Of a DNA stretch of 64,000 nt, positions 24,728 through 31,882 are shown one piece after another (positions within the stretch are counted from its first letter, which is position 1; the number at the start of each line of letters is the position of its first letter). The position numbers were made by a program, and so were the translations under genes. The stretch covers positions 1 to 64,000 of the forward strand of contig NZ_JBFBVU010000004.1 in the NCBI RefSeq assembly GCF_040689105.1. Direction: 5' to 3'. Source of the stretch: Meridianimarinicoccus marinus. Lineage in GTDB: Bacteria; Pseudomonadota; Alphaproteobacteria; Rhodobacterales; Rhodobacteraceae. The notes under the pieces were generated by a model. It was not told where the DNA came from, did not search any database, and saw nothing but the letters and a program-made list of their open reading frames with translations.

Positions 24728-25517
24728 CGAAATCGACCTCGCAACGGTGCCCGGCGGGCAGGACCGCGTCAGGGTTGGCCAGCGACAACCGTACGCCGAA
24801 GGTGGCGCTGGCCGGATCGAAGACCTGATCCACCACCACGACCTCGGCCTCATATGTTCCGCCGATCGGCGCGTTGGGCCGCACGGTGGCCGTCATGCCG
24901 GTGCGCACTTCGGGATACAGCTCGACGGGCAGGAAGGCTTCCACATGCAGCGGATCGAGCTGCGCGATGATCGCCACGTGGGAATCCGGGTCCACGAATT
25001 CGCCGCGGAACATCGTCCGCTCCACCACGATGCCGTCGATCGGGCTGCGGATCACGCGCTGTTCGCGGGCGGTGCGGGCCCGGGCAAGCTCCAGCCCCAG
25101 CACCCGCTGGCGCAGTTGCGCCAGTTCCAGCTCCTGCTGGGCCACATCAAAGGACGCCCGCGCCTCGTCCATCTGTTCGGCGGTGGCCACGCCGCGTTCA
25201 ACCAGCTTGGCCACCCGCTCGCGGTGGCTGGTGGCCAGGTCCAGCCGCACCTGGTACAGCGCGATTTCCTGCGCGCTTTCCGCCTGAAGGACGTACAATT
25301 CGATCGCGGCGTCTTCCATGTCGGCATCCAGCGTGGCGATGATCTGCTCCCGGCGCACCCGCTGCCCGCGTGAGATGTCCACCGAGTCGATCAGACCGCT
25401 GACGGGGCTGCCGACCGAGACGATCACGGCGGGATCCATCACGCAATCGAAGCTCTCTGCCGCCGCCGGCAGGGCCAGCGCGGCCGCGACGACGGCAATT
25501 GTCAGTCTGGACGTCAT
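24717..25517 (-). CDS. Periplasmic HlyD/RND-type adaptor protein
   Basis: A 266-residue membrane-fusion (adaptor) protein. It has a cleavable signal peptide (TIAVVAAALALPAAA, cut before ESFDC) rather than a membrane anchor. The barrel-sandwich halves are VSVGSPVSGLIDSVDISRGQ near residue 34 and the reappearing VIRSPIDGIVVERTM near residue 160. They flank a long coiled coil (about residues 62-155, QAESAQEIALYQVRLD to LELARARTAREQ). A beta-barrel domain follows (RTGMTATVRPNAP). Such proteins bridge an inner-membrane pump to an outer-membrane channel. It starts 4 bp after the SecA-like stop. It carries one Cys (FDCVMD). Confidence 0.88.
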   Translation of the reverse strand: MTSRLTIAVVAAALALPAAAESFDCVMDPAVIVSVGSPVSGLIDSVDISRGQRVRREQIIATLDADMEDAAIELYVLQAESAQEIALYQVRLDLATSHRERVAKLVERGVATAEQMDEARASFDVAQQELELAQLRQRVLGLELARARTAREQRVIRSPIDGIVVERTMFRGEFVDPDSHVAIIAQLDPLHVEAFLPVELYPEVRTGMTATVRPNAPIGGTYEAEVVVVDQVFDPASATFGVRLSLANPDAVLPAGHRCEVDFGAP

Positions 25518-25521
25518 CTTG

Positions 25522-27501
25522 TCATTCCTGCTTCCCGGCGAAGGCGAGCATATCGCCCAGAGCCGTGTCAATGCGCAGCAACTCGCGCCGCATGGATTGG
25601 TGGCGCCGCTCGGCCCGCCGCTGGGCGTAGCTGAACAGCTGGTCGCCCGCCCCCAAAGCCGCCAATGTGCGCTGCGGCACCATTTTCAGTTCGGCCAGAA
25701 GATCGTCTTCCAGTGACAGGAAGGTTTCAACCCGCCCCGGTTGACCCTGCCGGGCCGCGCGCCCGGCAAGCTGGCGATCGATCCGGGCGCTGTCGTGACG
25801 CTCGGTGGCGATGACGTGCAGACCTCCCAGATCTTCTGCGCCGGGGCCCAGCTTGATGTCGGTGCCGCGTCCGGCCATGTTGGTGGCCACGGTGACCGCG
25901 CCGACCTGCCCCGCGGCGGCGACGATGGCGGCTTCCTCCTCGTCCTGATCGGCGTTCAGCACCACATGGGCCACCCCACGGACCGTCAGCACATCCGACG
26001 CCGCCAGAGACGCCTCGACCGAGCGCGTGCCGATCAGCACCGGCGCGCCCCGGTCGTGAATGGCGGCGACACGATCGGCGACCGCCTGCCATTTCTCGGC
26101 GGCTGTCGGGAACACGCGCGCGGGCACCACGGTGCGCCGGGGGGGCCGGTTGGTCGGGATCGTCGCCACCCGCAGCCCGTAGGAGGCCAGCAATTCGGTT
26201 GCGACCGGGCGCGCGGTGCCGGTCATGCCGGCGATCCAGCGGTAGCGCCCGAAATAGCGCTGATAGGTCATCCGGGCCAGCGTGTCGCGGCCCGCCGTCA
26301 GTTCGACCCCTTCCTTCAGTTCGACCATCTGGTGCAGCCCCTCGGACCAGGAGCGGTCGGGCATCAGGCGTCCGGTGTATTCATCGACGATCTGCACCTT
26401 GCCCTCGCGCAGCACATAGCCCTCGCCCCGGCGCATGACGTGCAGCGCGGTCAGCGCCTTGCGCACCAGTTCCTCGCGGATCAGCGGCACCCGCCACGGA
26501 CCCTCGACGCCGTCAGCGTCGCCGGCCAGTATCTCGCGCCCCTGCTCGGTGATCTCGGCCACCCCTTCGGCACGGTACAGCCGGTAGTGCGTCCCCTCGG
26601 TCATGGCGCGGGCCAGGTCCAGCGCGCGGGTGTAATCGGCGGCGGCGTCCCCGGTCGCCGGTACCGTGCGCGAGATGATCAGGGGGATGCGGGCCTCGTC
26701 GATCAGCACGCTGTCAGCCTCGTCGACGATGGCAAAGGGAAGCCCTGCCTGGGTCAGGGACCCGCGCCGGGGGGTGACCCCATACAGGCCCTCGGCCCGC
26801 AGATGGATGTTGTCGCCGCGTTCGCGCAGCACCAGCCGGTCGCGCAGATAGTCGAAGGCCGCTTCCTTGTTGCAGCAATAGGTGATGTCGCTGCGATAGG
26901 CGGCGCGGCGGGTGGGCGGCTCCACCCCATGCACCACGACCCCGGTCCGCAATCCGAAGAAGGCATAGATCGGTTCCATTTCCTCGGCATCGCGGGCCGC
27001 GAGGTAATCGTTCGCGGTGATCACATGCACCGGGATCCCTGCCAGACCGGCGGTCACCGCCGCCAGCGTCGCGGTCAGGGTCTTGCCTTCGCCGGTCGCC
27101 ATCTCGGCCACCATCCCGGCCACCATGGCGGCGGCGCCCTGCACCTGAACGTCGTAATGCGGCGTGCCGAACAGGCGTCCAGCGGCTTCCCGCACCAGCG
27201 CGAAGGCCGCGGCCTGATCGGATTTGCGCGGCGGCCAGGATCCGGCCCGCAGGCGGTCGGACAGGGCGGCGGCGCGGGCGCGCAACTCATCGTCGCTCAG
27301 CCCCTTCGGTGGGGCCGCGTTGCGGGTACGGGCCACCACATCGCGAAAGCGATGCGCCCGCCAGCGGCAGCCCCCGGCCTGCAGCTTCGACAACCGCCAG
27401 CGCAGCCAGTGATCCAGCGCCGTGTGATGACGGGTGGTCTTTTCGGGATAGACCTCGGGCTGCGGCAGGCGCAGCGGCGGGGCGGCGGTCAGGTCAGACA
27501 C
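25522..27501 (-). CDS. Truncated SecA-like ATPase dedicated to the giant-protein locus
   Basis: A 659-residue SecA paralog; housekeeping SecA is about 900 residues. NBD1 is intact: Walker A ATGEGKT (135-141), ITANDYLAARDAE, DITYCCNKEAAFDYLRD, and the DEAD-type IVDEADSVLIDEAR (258-271). The preprotein cross-linking segment follows and includes ALHVMRRGEGYVL. NBD2 has TNMAGRGTDI and RQLAGRAARQGQPG, ending at residue 589. Only 70 residues remain after that, enough for part of the central scaffold helix. The helical wing, most of the two-helix finger and the zinc-binding tail are therefore missing. The start is GTG at 27501, overlapping the upstream protease gene by 8 bases. It should provide ATP-driven movement of a specific substrate, probably the giant protein. 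Confidence 0.9.
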   Translation of the reverse strand: MSDLTAAPPLRLPQPEVYPEKTTRHHTALDHWLRWRLSKLQAGGCRWRAHRFRDVVARTRNAAPPKGLSDDELRARAAALSDRLRAGSWPPRKSDQAAAFALVREAAGRLFGTPHYDVQVQGAAAMVAGMVAEMATGEGKTLTATLAAVTAGLAGIPVHVITANDYLAARDAEEMEPIYAFFGLRTGVVVHGVEPPTRRAAYRSDITYCCNKEAAFDYLRDRLVLRERGDNIHLRAEGLYGVTPRRGSLTQAGLPFAIVDEADSVLIDEARIPLIISRTVPATGDAAADYTRALDLARAMTEGTHYRLYRAEGVAEITEQGREILAGDADGVEGPWRVPLIREELVRKALTALHVMRRGEGYVLREGKVQIVDEYTGRLMPDRSWSEGLHQMVELKEGVELTAGRDTLARMTYQRYFGRYRWIAGMTGTARPVATELLASYGLRVATIPTNRPPRRTVVPARVFPTAAEKWQAVADRVAAIHDRGAPVLIGTRSVEASLAASDVLTVRGVAHVVLNADQDEEEAAIVAAAGQVGAVTVATNMAGRGTDIKLGPGAEDLGGLHVIATERHDSARIDRQLAGRAARQGQPGRVETFLSLEDDLLAELKMVPQRTLAALGAGDQLFSYAQRRAERRHQSMRRELLRIDTALGDMLAFAGKQE

Positions 27502-29641
27502 TGAACTGGCTCAGGAACAACTGGCGCACGGCCCGGTAAAGACGCGGGGCGATGGGTTCGCTACCGTGATCGAAGCGGACCCAGACCCGCTCTCCGACGC
27601 GGGGCGGCACCGCTTCGCCCTCGGCCACCAGATCCATCTGGAACGCCGGGATCAGCAGGCGCTTGCCCTCAGGATCGGTGGGATCGACGGCCAGCGTGCC
27701 GCCGCCATCCGGCGACAGCGCGCGCGCGGGCAGTTCGCGGCTTTCCGACAGGCCACGCACCACGACGGCGCGATACACGGTTTCCGGGGTGCCGGCATAG
27801 CGCAGGGCGATGCCCTGGTTGCGCTGGCGCACCAGCTCCACACGCGTCTGCGGCACGACGGTGCGCACCACCAGACGCTCTGTGCCCAGCAGATAGCCCA
27901 GATCGGCTCCTTTCGGCGCCAGGCGGCCCACGTAGTTGCCGTCGATCCGGGTCAGGAACAGGCCCGGCCCCGGCGCCACGACCACAAGATCCCCGGCGCG
28001 GCGGGTTTCGCTGGCCAGAACCTCGCGGATCTGGGACAGCTGGGCACGCAGCGCCCCGGCCTGAACCCGGTCGATCACCACCGCCGAGGCCAGCCGAAGC
28101 ACGATTTCCTCCTCCTGCGCCCGCAGCACGGCGATCCGCGCCTGGAGCGACGGCTCGGCCAGACGGGTCAGGACGGTGCCGGTCTCGACTCTCGTGCTTC
28201 CGGCCACCTCGGGCACCGACAGCACGAAGCCTTCGGTGCCGGTACGCACCACCGCCCCCTGCGGCGGCAGCGCCACACCTTCGGCCATGGTGGCATAAGG
28301 CAGCGGCACGGTCAGAACGCCCGCCAGCACCGCCAGAACAACGCCTGCGGTGATGGCAATCGCGCGCTTGCGCTGGCGATGCAGGGCACGGTTGGTCAGC
28401 ACGAACCACAACCCCTTGACCAGCGGGAAGACGAACATGTTCGACAGCGCCCAGATCGCCAGCAGCACCCCCACGAAGAAGAACTTCTGCGCGATGAACA
28501 GGGCGATCGAGACGGAAATCCCGACGCGGTAGAAGAAAGACGCGATGGCATAGAACAGGAACCAGCCGCGCTCTCCCGGGGCGGTGACCGGGCTTTCCAC
28601 CTCCTCCATGTTGAACAGGCGGGTCTGGATCAGATAGGTGAAATACCGGTTGGACCGCTGGCCCAGGTTGGGGATCTCGACCAGGTCGGCCAGCACATAG
28701 TAGCCGTCAAAGCGCAGCAACGGGTTGCCGTTGAACAGCAGAGTCGACACGCCGCCGATCAGCATCACGTTGAAAGCGATGGCGCGGGCCAGCCCCGGTT
28801 CCGCATAGATCCAGAAGATCATCGCCGCCGAGGCCAGCGCCAGTTCAACGAAGATCCCGGCGGCCCCGACCAGCGCCCGGTGCCACTTGGTCGCAAAGGC
28901 CGAGGCGGCGCTGGCGTCCACATAGGGGATCGGCATCAGGACAAGGAACATGATCCCCATCTCGTGCACCTCGCCGCCCGCGGCCTTGGTGGCGAACCCG
29001 TGCCCCAGTTCGTGCAACGCCTTGACCGCCGGATAGACCAGCGCCAGCAGCAGCAGGTTCTCGGTGGCCAGCACCCGGTCGGCCACATTGGCCGCCAGCA
29101 GGTCGAAATTCATCACCGCCAGCGTTGCGCCGGTGCCCACCAGCGCCAGCCAAAGCAGCGCACCGAACGGGGAGAACAGCCAGCGCACCAGCGGCAGCAG
29201 CGTGGTCAGCAGGCGGTCCGGGTCCAGCAGCGGGAAACGCAACGCCAGCGGGTTGCGGATGCGTTGCAGCAGGGCGCGGGTCTCCTGCTTGACCGCGCGG
29301 CGCTCGATCTCGACAAAATCGGGCGCGGTTCCGGTCAGAAGCAGGTCGGCCTGATGCAGTTGCGACAGCAGCCGGATGGCTTCGTCCTGGGTTGGCGGAT
29401 TGTCGGGAAAGCGCTCGCAGGCGTTCAGCCAGAGATCCTGCATGGAGCGGCGCCCGTCCATCAGGCAGATCATCAGGTTGGCGGCGGGCGAAACCCGGAA
29501 GAATTTGCCGCTCTGGTGATCCTGCAGGATGTGCCAGGTCTGGCCGCGAAACCGTTGCCGGTGCATTTCGGCCTGGGCCTTCAGGCGTGGCGCCAGGTCA
29601 GCCACGCGGTACCAATGGGCACTCAGGAAGGTCTTGGCCAT
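27494..29641 (-). CDS. PqqD-like / M50 zinc protease / HlyD adaptor fusion
   Basis: A 715-residue polytopic membrane protein with three parts. Residues 37-105 look PqqD-like (GKFFRVSPAANLMICLMDGRRSMQDLW), a fold that binds peptides in RiPP systems. Residues 150-445 are an M50/site-2-type intramembrane protease with HELGH at 210-214 and NPLLRFDGYY at 306-315, Asp312 being the expected third zinc ligand; 6-8 helices surround them. Residues 450-715 are HlyD-like: a barrel-sandwich half (VVRTGTEGFVLSVPEVAGSTRV), a short coiled coil and a second half (VVVAPGPGLFLTRIDGNYVG). It lies 4 bp after the GAF-HlyD gene and overlaps the SecA-like gene. It is a candidate processing and export component in which proteolysis and adaptor function are physically joined. 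Confidence 0.9.
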   Translation of the reverse strand: MAKTFLSAHWYRVADLAPRLKAQAEMHRQRFRGQTWHILQDHQSGKFFRVSPAANLMICLMDGRRSMQDLWLNACERFPDNPPTQDEAIRLLSQLHQADLLLTGTAPDFVEIERRAVKQETRALLQRIRNPLALRFPLLDPDRLLTTLLPLVRWLFSPFGALLWLALVGTGATLAVMNFDLLAANVADRVLATENLLLLALVYPAVKALHELGHGFATKAAGGEVHEMGIMFLVLMPIPYVDASAASAFATKWHRALVGAAGIFVELALASAAMIFWIYAEPGLARAIAFNVMLIGGVSTLLFNGNPLLRFDGYYVLADLVEIPNLGQRSNRYFTYLIQTRLFNMEEVESPVTAPGERGWFLFYAIASFFYRVGISVSIALFIAQKFFFVGVLLAIWALSNMFVFPLVKGLWFVLTNRALHRQRKRAIAITAGVVLAVLAGVLTVPLPYATMAEGVALPPQGAVVRTGTEGFVLSVPEVAGSTRVETGTVLTRLAEPSLQARIAVLRAQEEEIVLRLASAVVIDRVQAGALRAQLSQIREVLASETRRAGDLVVVAPGPGLFLTRIDGNYVGRLAPKGADLGYLLGTERLVVRTVVPQTRVELVRQRNQGIALRYAGTPETVYRAVVVRGLSESRELPARALSPDGGGTLAVDPTDPEGKRLLIPAFQMDLVAEGEAVPPRVGERVWVRFDHGSEPIAPRLYRAVRQLFLSQFSV

Positions 29642-29645
29642 TCCG

Positions 29646-31502
29646 CTACAACCCCGGCGCCCAGCGCCACAGCGTCAGCCGCGCCCAGTCCACCATGGGC
29701 TGGGTCCATATGCCGATCAGGCGGCGCTCTCCCAGGGCGATCTTGGCCACGCCTTCCATGCCGGGGCGCAGCCCGTCGGCGGGCGATGTCAGACGCGCAT
29801 CGACCCGGAACACGTTGCGCCCGTCCACGGCACTGGCGATCGGAGTGATCTTGGTGACCTCGAAACCGAAATCCGCCTCGGGCAGCGAGGTCAGCACAAG
29901 GGTGCCGGTCTGTCCCAGCGCGACCTCGTCGATGCGCCGCTCGTCCACCTCCAGAACCAGCCGGTAGTCGCCCTCGGGCGCGATCTCGAACAGGATCTCG
30001 CCCCGGCTGGCGGAGGCGCCAATGCGCTGCGACAGGTCGCCCGAGACCACGAGACCGGCGAATGGCGCGAACAGCCGGGTCCGCGCAAGGCTTTCATCGG
30101 TCAGGGCAATCTGGGCGTCATACTGCGCGATCTTGGTGCGCGCCACCTGCGCCGCGGCGCGATCGCGTTCCGCCAGCGCACGTTCGTATTCCAGGGTCTG
30201 GCGCTGTTTCTCGGTGGTCCAGCGCAACCGCTCCAGCACCAGTTCACGGTCGTCGAAAGCCAGCATCAGCGCGCCCTCCTCGACCAGGTCGCCGGCGCTG
30301 TAGGGGGCTTCGCGGATGTAGCCGTCGAATTGCGCCACCAGTGCCCGCTGAACCGAGCCTTCCAGACGTGCTTCGGCCGGGATGTTGTCGGGCGCGTTGG
30401 TGAACCAGAAGAAGGCGCACAGGCCGAGCAGCCCCAGCACCGCCAGCTTGCGCTTCAGATGCACCGGCCCGAACAGCCGCCCCAGATGCGCCATGGCCAC
30501 ATCGGCGGCCTTGGACATCAGCCAGCGATCCTCGCGCCGCCGCGTGTCCAGCACCGGGCCCACAAGGGCCGCCGCCCCGTCGACGAGATCCAGATCCTCC
30601 TGCGAGAACGGGCGGTCCGCCGCGCGCTCCAGCACCATGGCGCCGAACAGCCGGTCCTCGGCCAGAAGCGGCACCGTCAGAACGCTGACCCCGCCCGCCG
30701 CGCGCGACAGCGCCTCCTGCGCCCGCCGTGCCAACTGCCGGTGGTCGCCTTCGGGCGGCTGCAGGATGGCCGCGCGCTGATCGAGGGCTTCATCCATGGC
30801 AGCGGCCAGTTGGCCCACAAGGCTCATCTTCTTGCCGAAAGCCGCGCTGTGCGAGATTGCCACCACGCGGGTGCGGCCCAGCTTGCGGACACCGATGCTG
30901 ACCCGTTCGGCCCCCAGCTTGTCCGCCATTTCCGAGGCCACCCCCCGGCAGGCCGACTGGAAGCCATCGGCGACAAGGGCCGTGGCCTGCAGCGACAGTG
31001 CGGTGCGGGCGGTGGCCAGGGCCATATCGCGTTCTGCCAGCTGCGCCTCGCGCAATTGGTCGCGCAGCCAGCCCAGTCCCCATTGCAACTGCCGCAGGCT
31101 GAGCTTGATCCCCGCTTCGCCCGCCGCGCCGATATCGACCAGGACGGCGCCATGCAGGCTGCCATCCATCATCAGCGGATAGCCGACGACCTTGGTGTCC
31201 TGCCCGACGGCAACACCGGCCTCGCGCTCCACCACGGTGCGCAGGGCACGCTCCATCGTGGCGGTGCGCGCCTGTTCGCCCGGCCAGAAGGTGACCGGCG
31301 ACAGTCGGTCCGCCTCTCCCAGGAAGACGCCGCCGCCCATTGCGCCCGAAATCTGCTGACACTGCAACGCCAGCCAGGCCGAGACCGCTTCGGTCAGGTC
31401 GTCCGACTGGGTCAGCTTCTGCCAGAAGGCGGGTTCCAGAAACGCGACATCCGCGGGGCTTTGCAGTTCCCTGGTTTCGGGTTCCAGCCCCCGGCTTTCC
31501 AT
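29646..31502 (-). CDS. GAF-domain / transmembrane / HlyD adaptor fusion
   Basis: A 618-residue inner-membrane protein. The cytoplasmic N-terminal 340 residues contain a GAF domain at about 180-320 (KLGAERVSIGVRKLGRTRVVAISH, SVLTVPLLAEDRLFGAMVLE) and a weaker GAF-like stretch at about 35-150 (GGGVFLGEAD, YPLMMDGSLHGAVLVDIG). A single transmembrane helix is at about 352-369. The periplasmic part is HlyD-like: VAQFDGYIREAPYSAGDLVEEG, a coiled coil (LRWTTEKQRQTLEYERALAE) and LFAPFAGLVVSGDLSQRIG. A sensory domain on the cytoplasmic side of an adaptor suggests ligand-controlled export. It lies 15 bp after DUF3467 and 4 bp before the M50 fusion. Confidence 0.88.
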   Translation of the reverse strand: MESRGLEPETRELQSPADVAFLEPAFWQKLTQSDDLTEAVSAWLALQCQQISGAMGGGVFLGEADRLSPVTFWPGEQARTATMERALRTVVEREAGVAVGQDTKVVGYPLMMDGSLHGAVLVDIGAAGEAGIKLSLRQLQWGLGWLRDQLREAQLAERDMALATARTALSLQATALVADGFQSACRGVASEMADKLGAERVSIGVRKLGRTRVVAISHSAAFGKKMSLVGQLAAAMDEALDQRAAILQPPEGDHRQLARRAQEALSRAAGGVSVLTVPLLAEDRLFGAMVLERAADRPFSQEDLDLVDGAAALVGPVLDTRRREDRWLMSKAADVAMAHLGRLFGPVHLKRKLAVLGLLGLCAFFWFTNAPDNIPAEARLEGSVQRALVAQFDGYIREAPYSAGDLVEEGALMLAFDDRELVLERLRWTTEKQRQTLEYERALAERDRAAAQVARTKIAQYDAQIALTDESLARTRLFAPFAGLVVSGDLSQRIGASASRGEILFEIAPEGDYRLVLEVDERRIDEVALGQTGTLVLTSLPEADFGFEVTKITPIASAVDGRNVFRVDARLTSPADGLRPGMEGVAKIALGERRLIGIWTQPMVDWARLTLWRWAPGL

Positions 31503-31517
31503 TGGCCCGCGTCCGCC

Positions 31518-31817
31518 CTATCGGTCCAGGTCGAGCGTGCCGTGGCGGGCTTCATGCTCCCGCAGCACCGAATTGAGCATCAGGCTGAGCCGTTTCGCCG
31601 CCAGCGGCGACAGCATGATCCGGTGCAGCAGGTCGACCTGCACCGTCGGATCCTCGCGCAGGTTCCATGTCTGATTGACCCCGAAGAACAGGTCGACCTG
31701 TTCCCGGGTGCTTTGAACGTTGACGACATTGGCAAAACTGCTTTCCATCTTGTCGTCGTTCCACCGCATCTTCGGCGTGGTCTTCTCCTTGACCGCGCCT
31801 GCGTCGGTTTCCGTCAT
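31518..31817 (-). CDS. DUF3467 family small protein
   Basis: A 99-residue cytoplasmic protein of the DUF3467 type. After a charged tail it shows SSFANVVNVQSTREQVDLFFG, then QVDLLHRIMLSPLAAKRLSLML and a helical end (VLREHEARHG). The function is unknown; the F-A-N-V and M-S-P-x-x-A-K patterns are typical. ATG at 31817 has GGAGG close upstream, while an earlier in-frame start at 31871 lies nearly at the giant gene's stop and lacks one. It lies between the giant gene and the export genes, so a role in handling or regulating the giant substrate is plausible. Confidence 0.85.
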   Translation of the reverse strand: MTETDAGAVKEKTTPKMRWNDDKMESSFANVVNVQSTREQVDLFFGVNQTWNLREDPTVQVDLLHRIMLSPLAAKRLSLMLNSVLREHEARHGTLDLDR

Positions 31818-31847
31818 GAGATCCTCCGGGCTATGCCGGATCATCTT

Positions 31848-31877
31848 GGGCGCCGCCGTGGCGTGGGTCAAGCGCCC
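31848..31877. other. Inverted repeat just after the giant gene's stop
   Basis: GGGCGC (31848-31853) and GCGCCC (31872-31877) form a 6-bp stem with an 18-nt loop in the 65-bp gap between the giant gene and DUF3467. On the minus strand it starts 5 bases after the stop and has no U-run. It could be a processing or partial-termination point that sets different levels of the giant protein and its export machinery. Confidence 0.35.
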
Positions 31878-31882
31878 GCCAG

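Noticed and set aside
24728..24853. Longer N-terminus for the unknown protein at 23915-24727
   Set aside because: It would overlap the adaptor gene by more than 130 bases with Trp/Arg/Pro-rich sequence typical of an out-of-frame read; the GTG at 24727 gives a normal coupled overlap.
25522..27501. Housekeeping secA
   Set aside because: The protein is about 240 residues too short, lacks the C-terminal domains and sits inside an operon of adaptor proteins.
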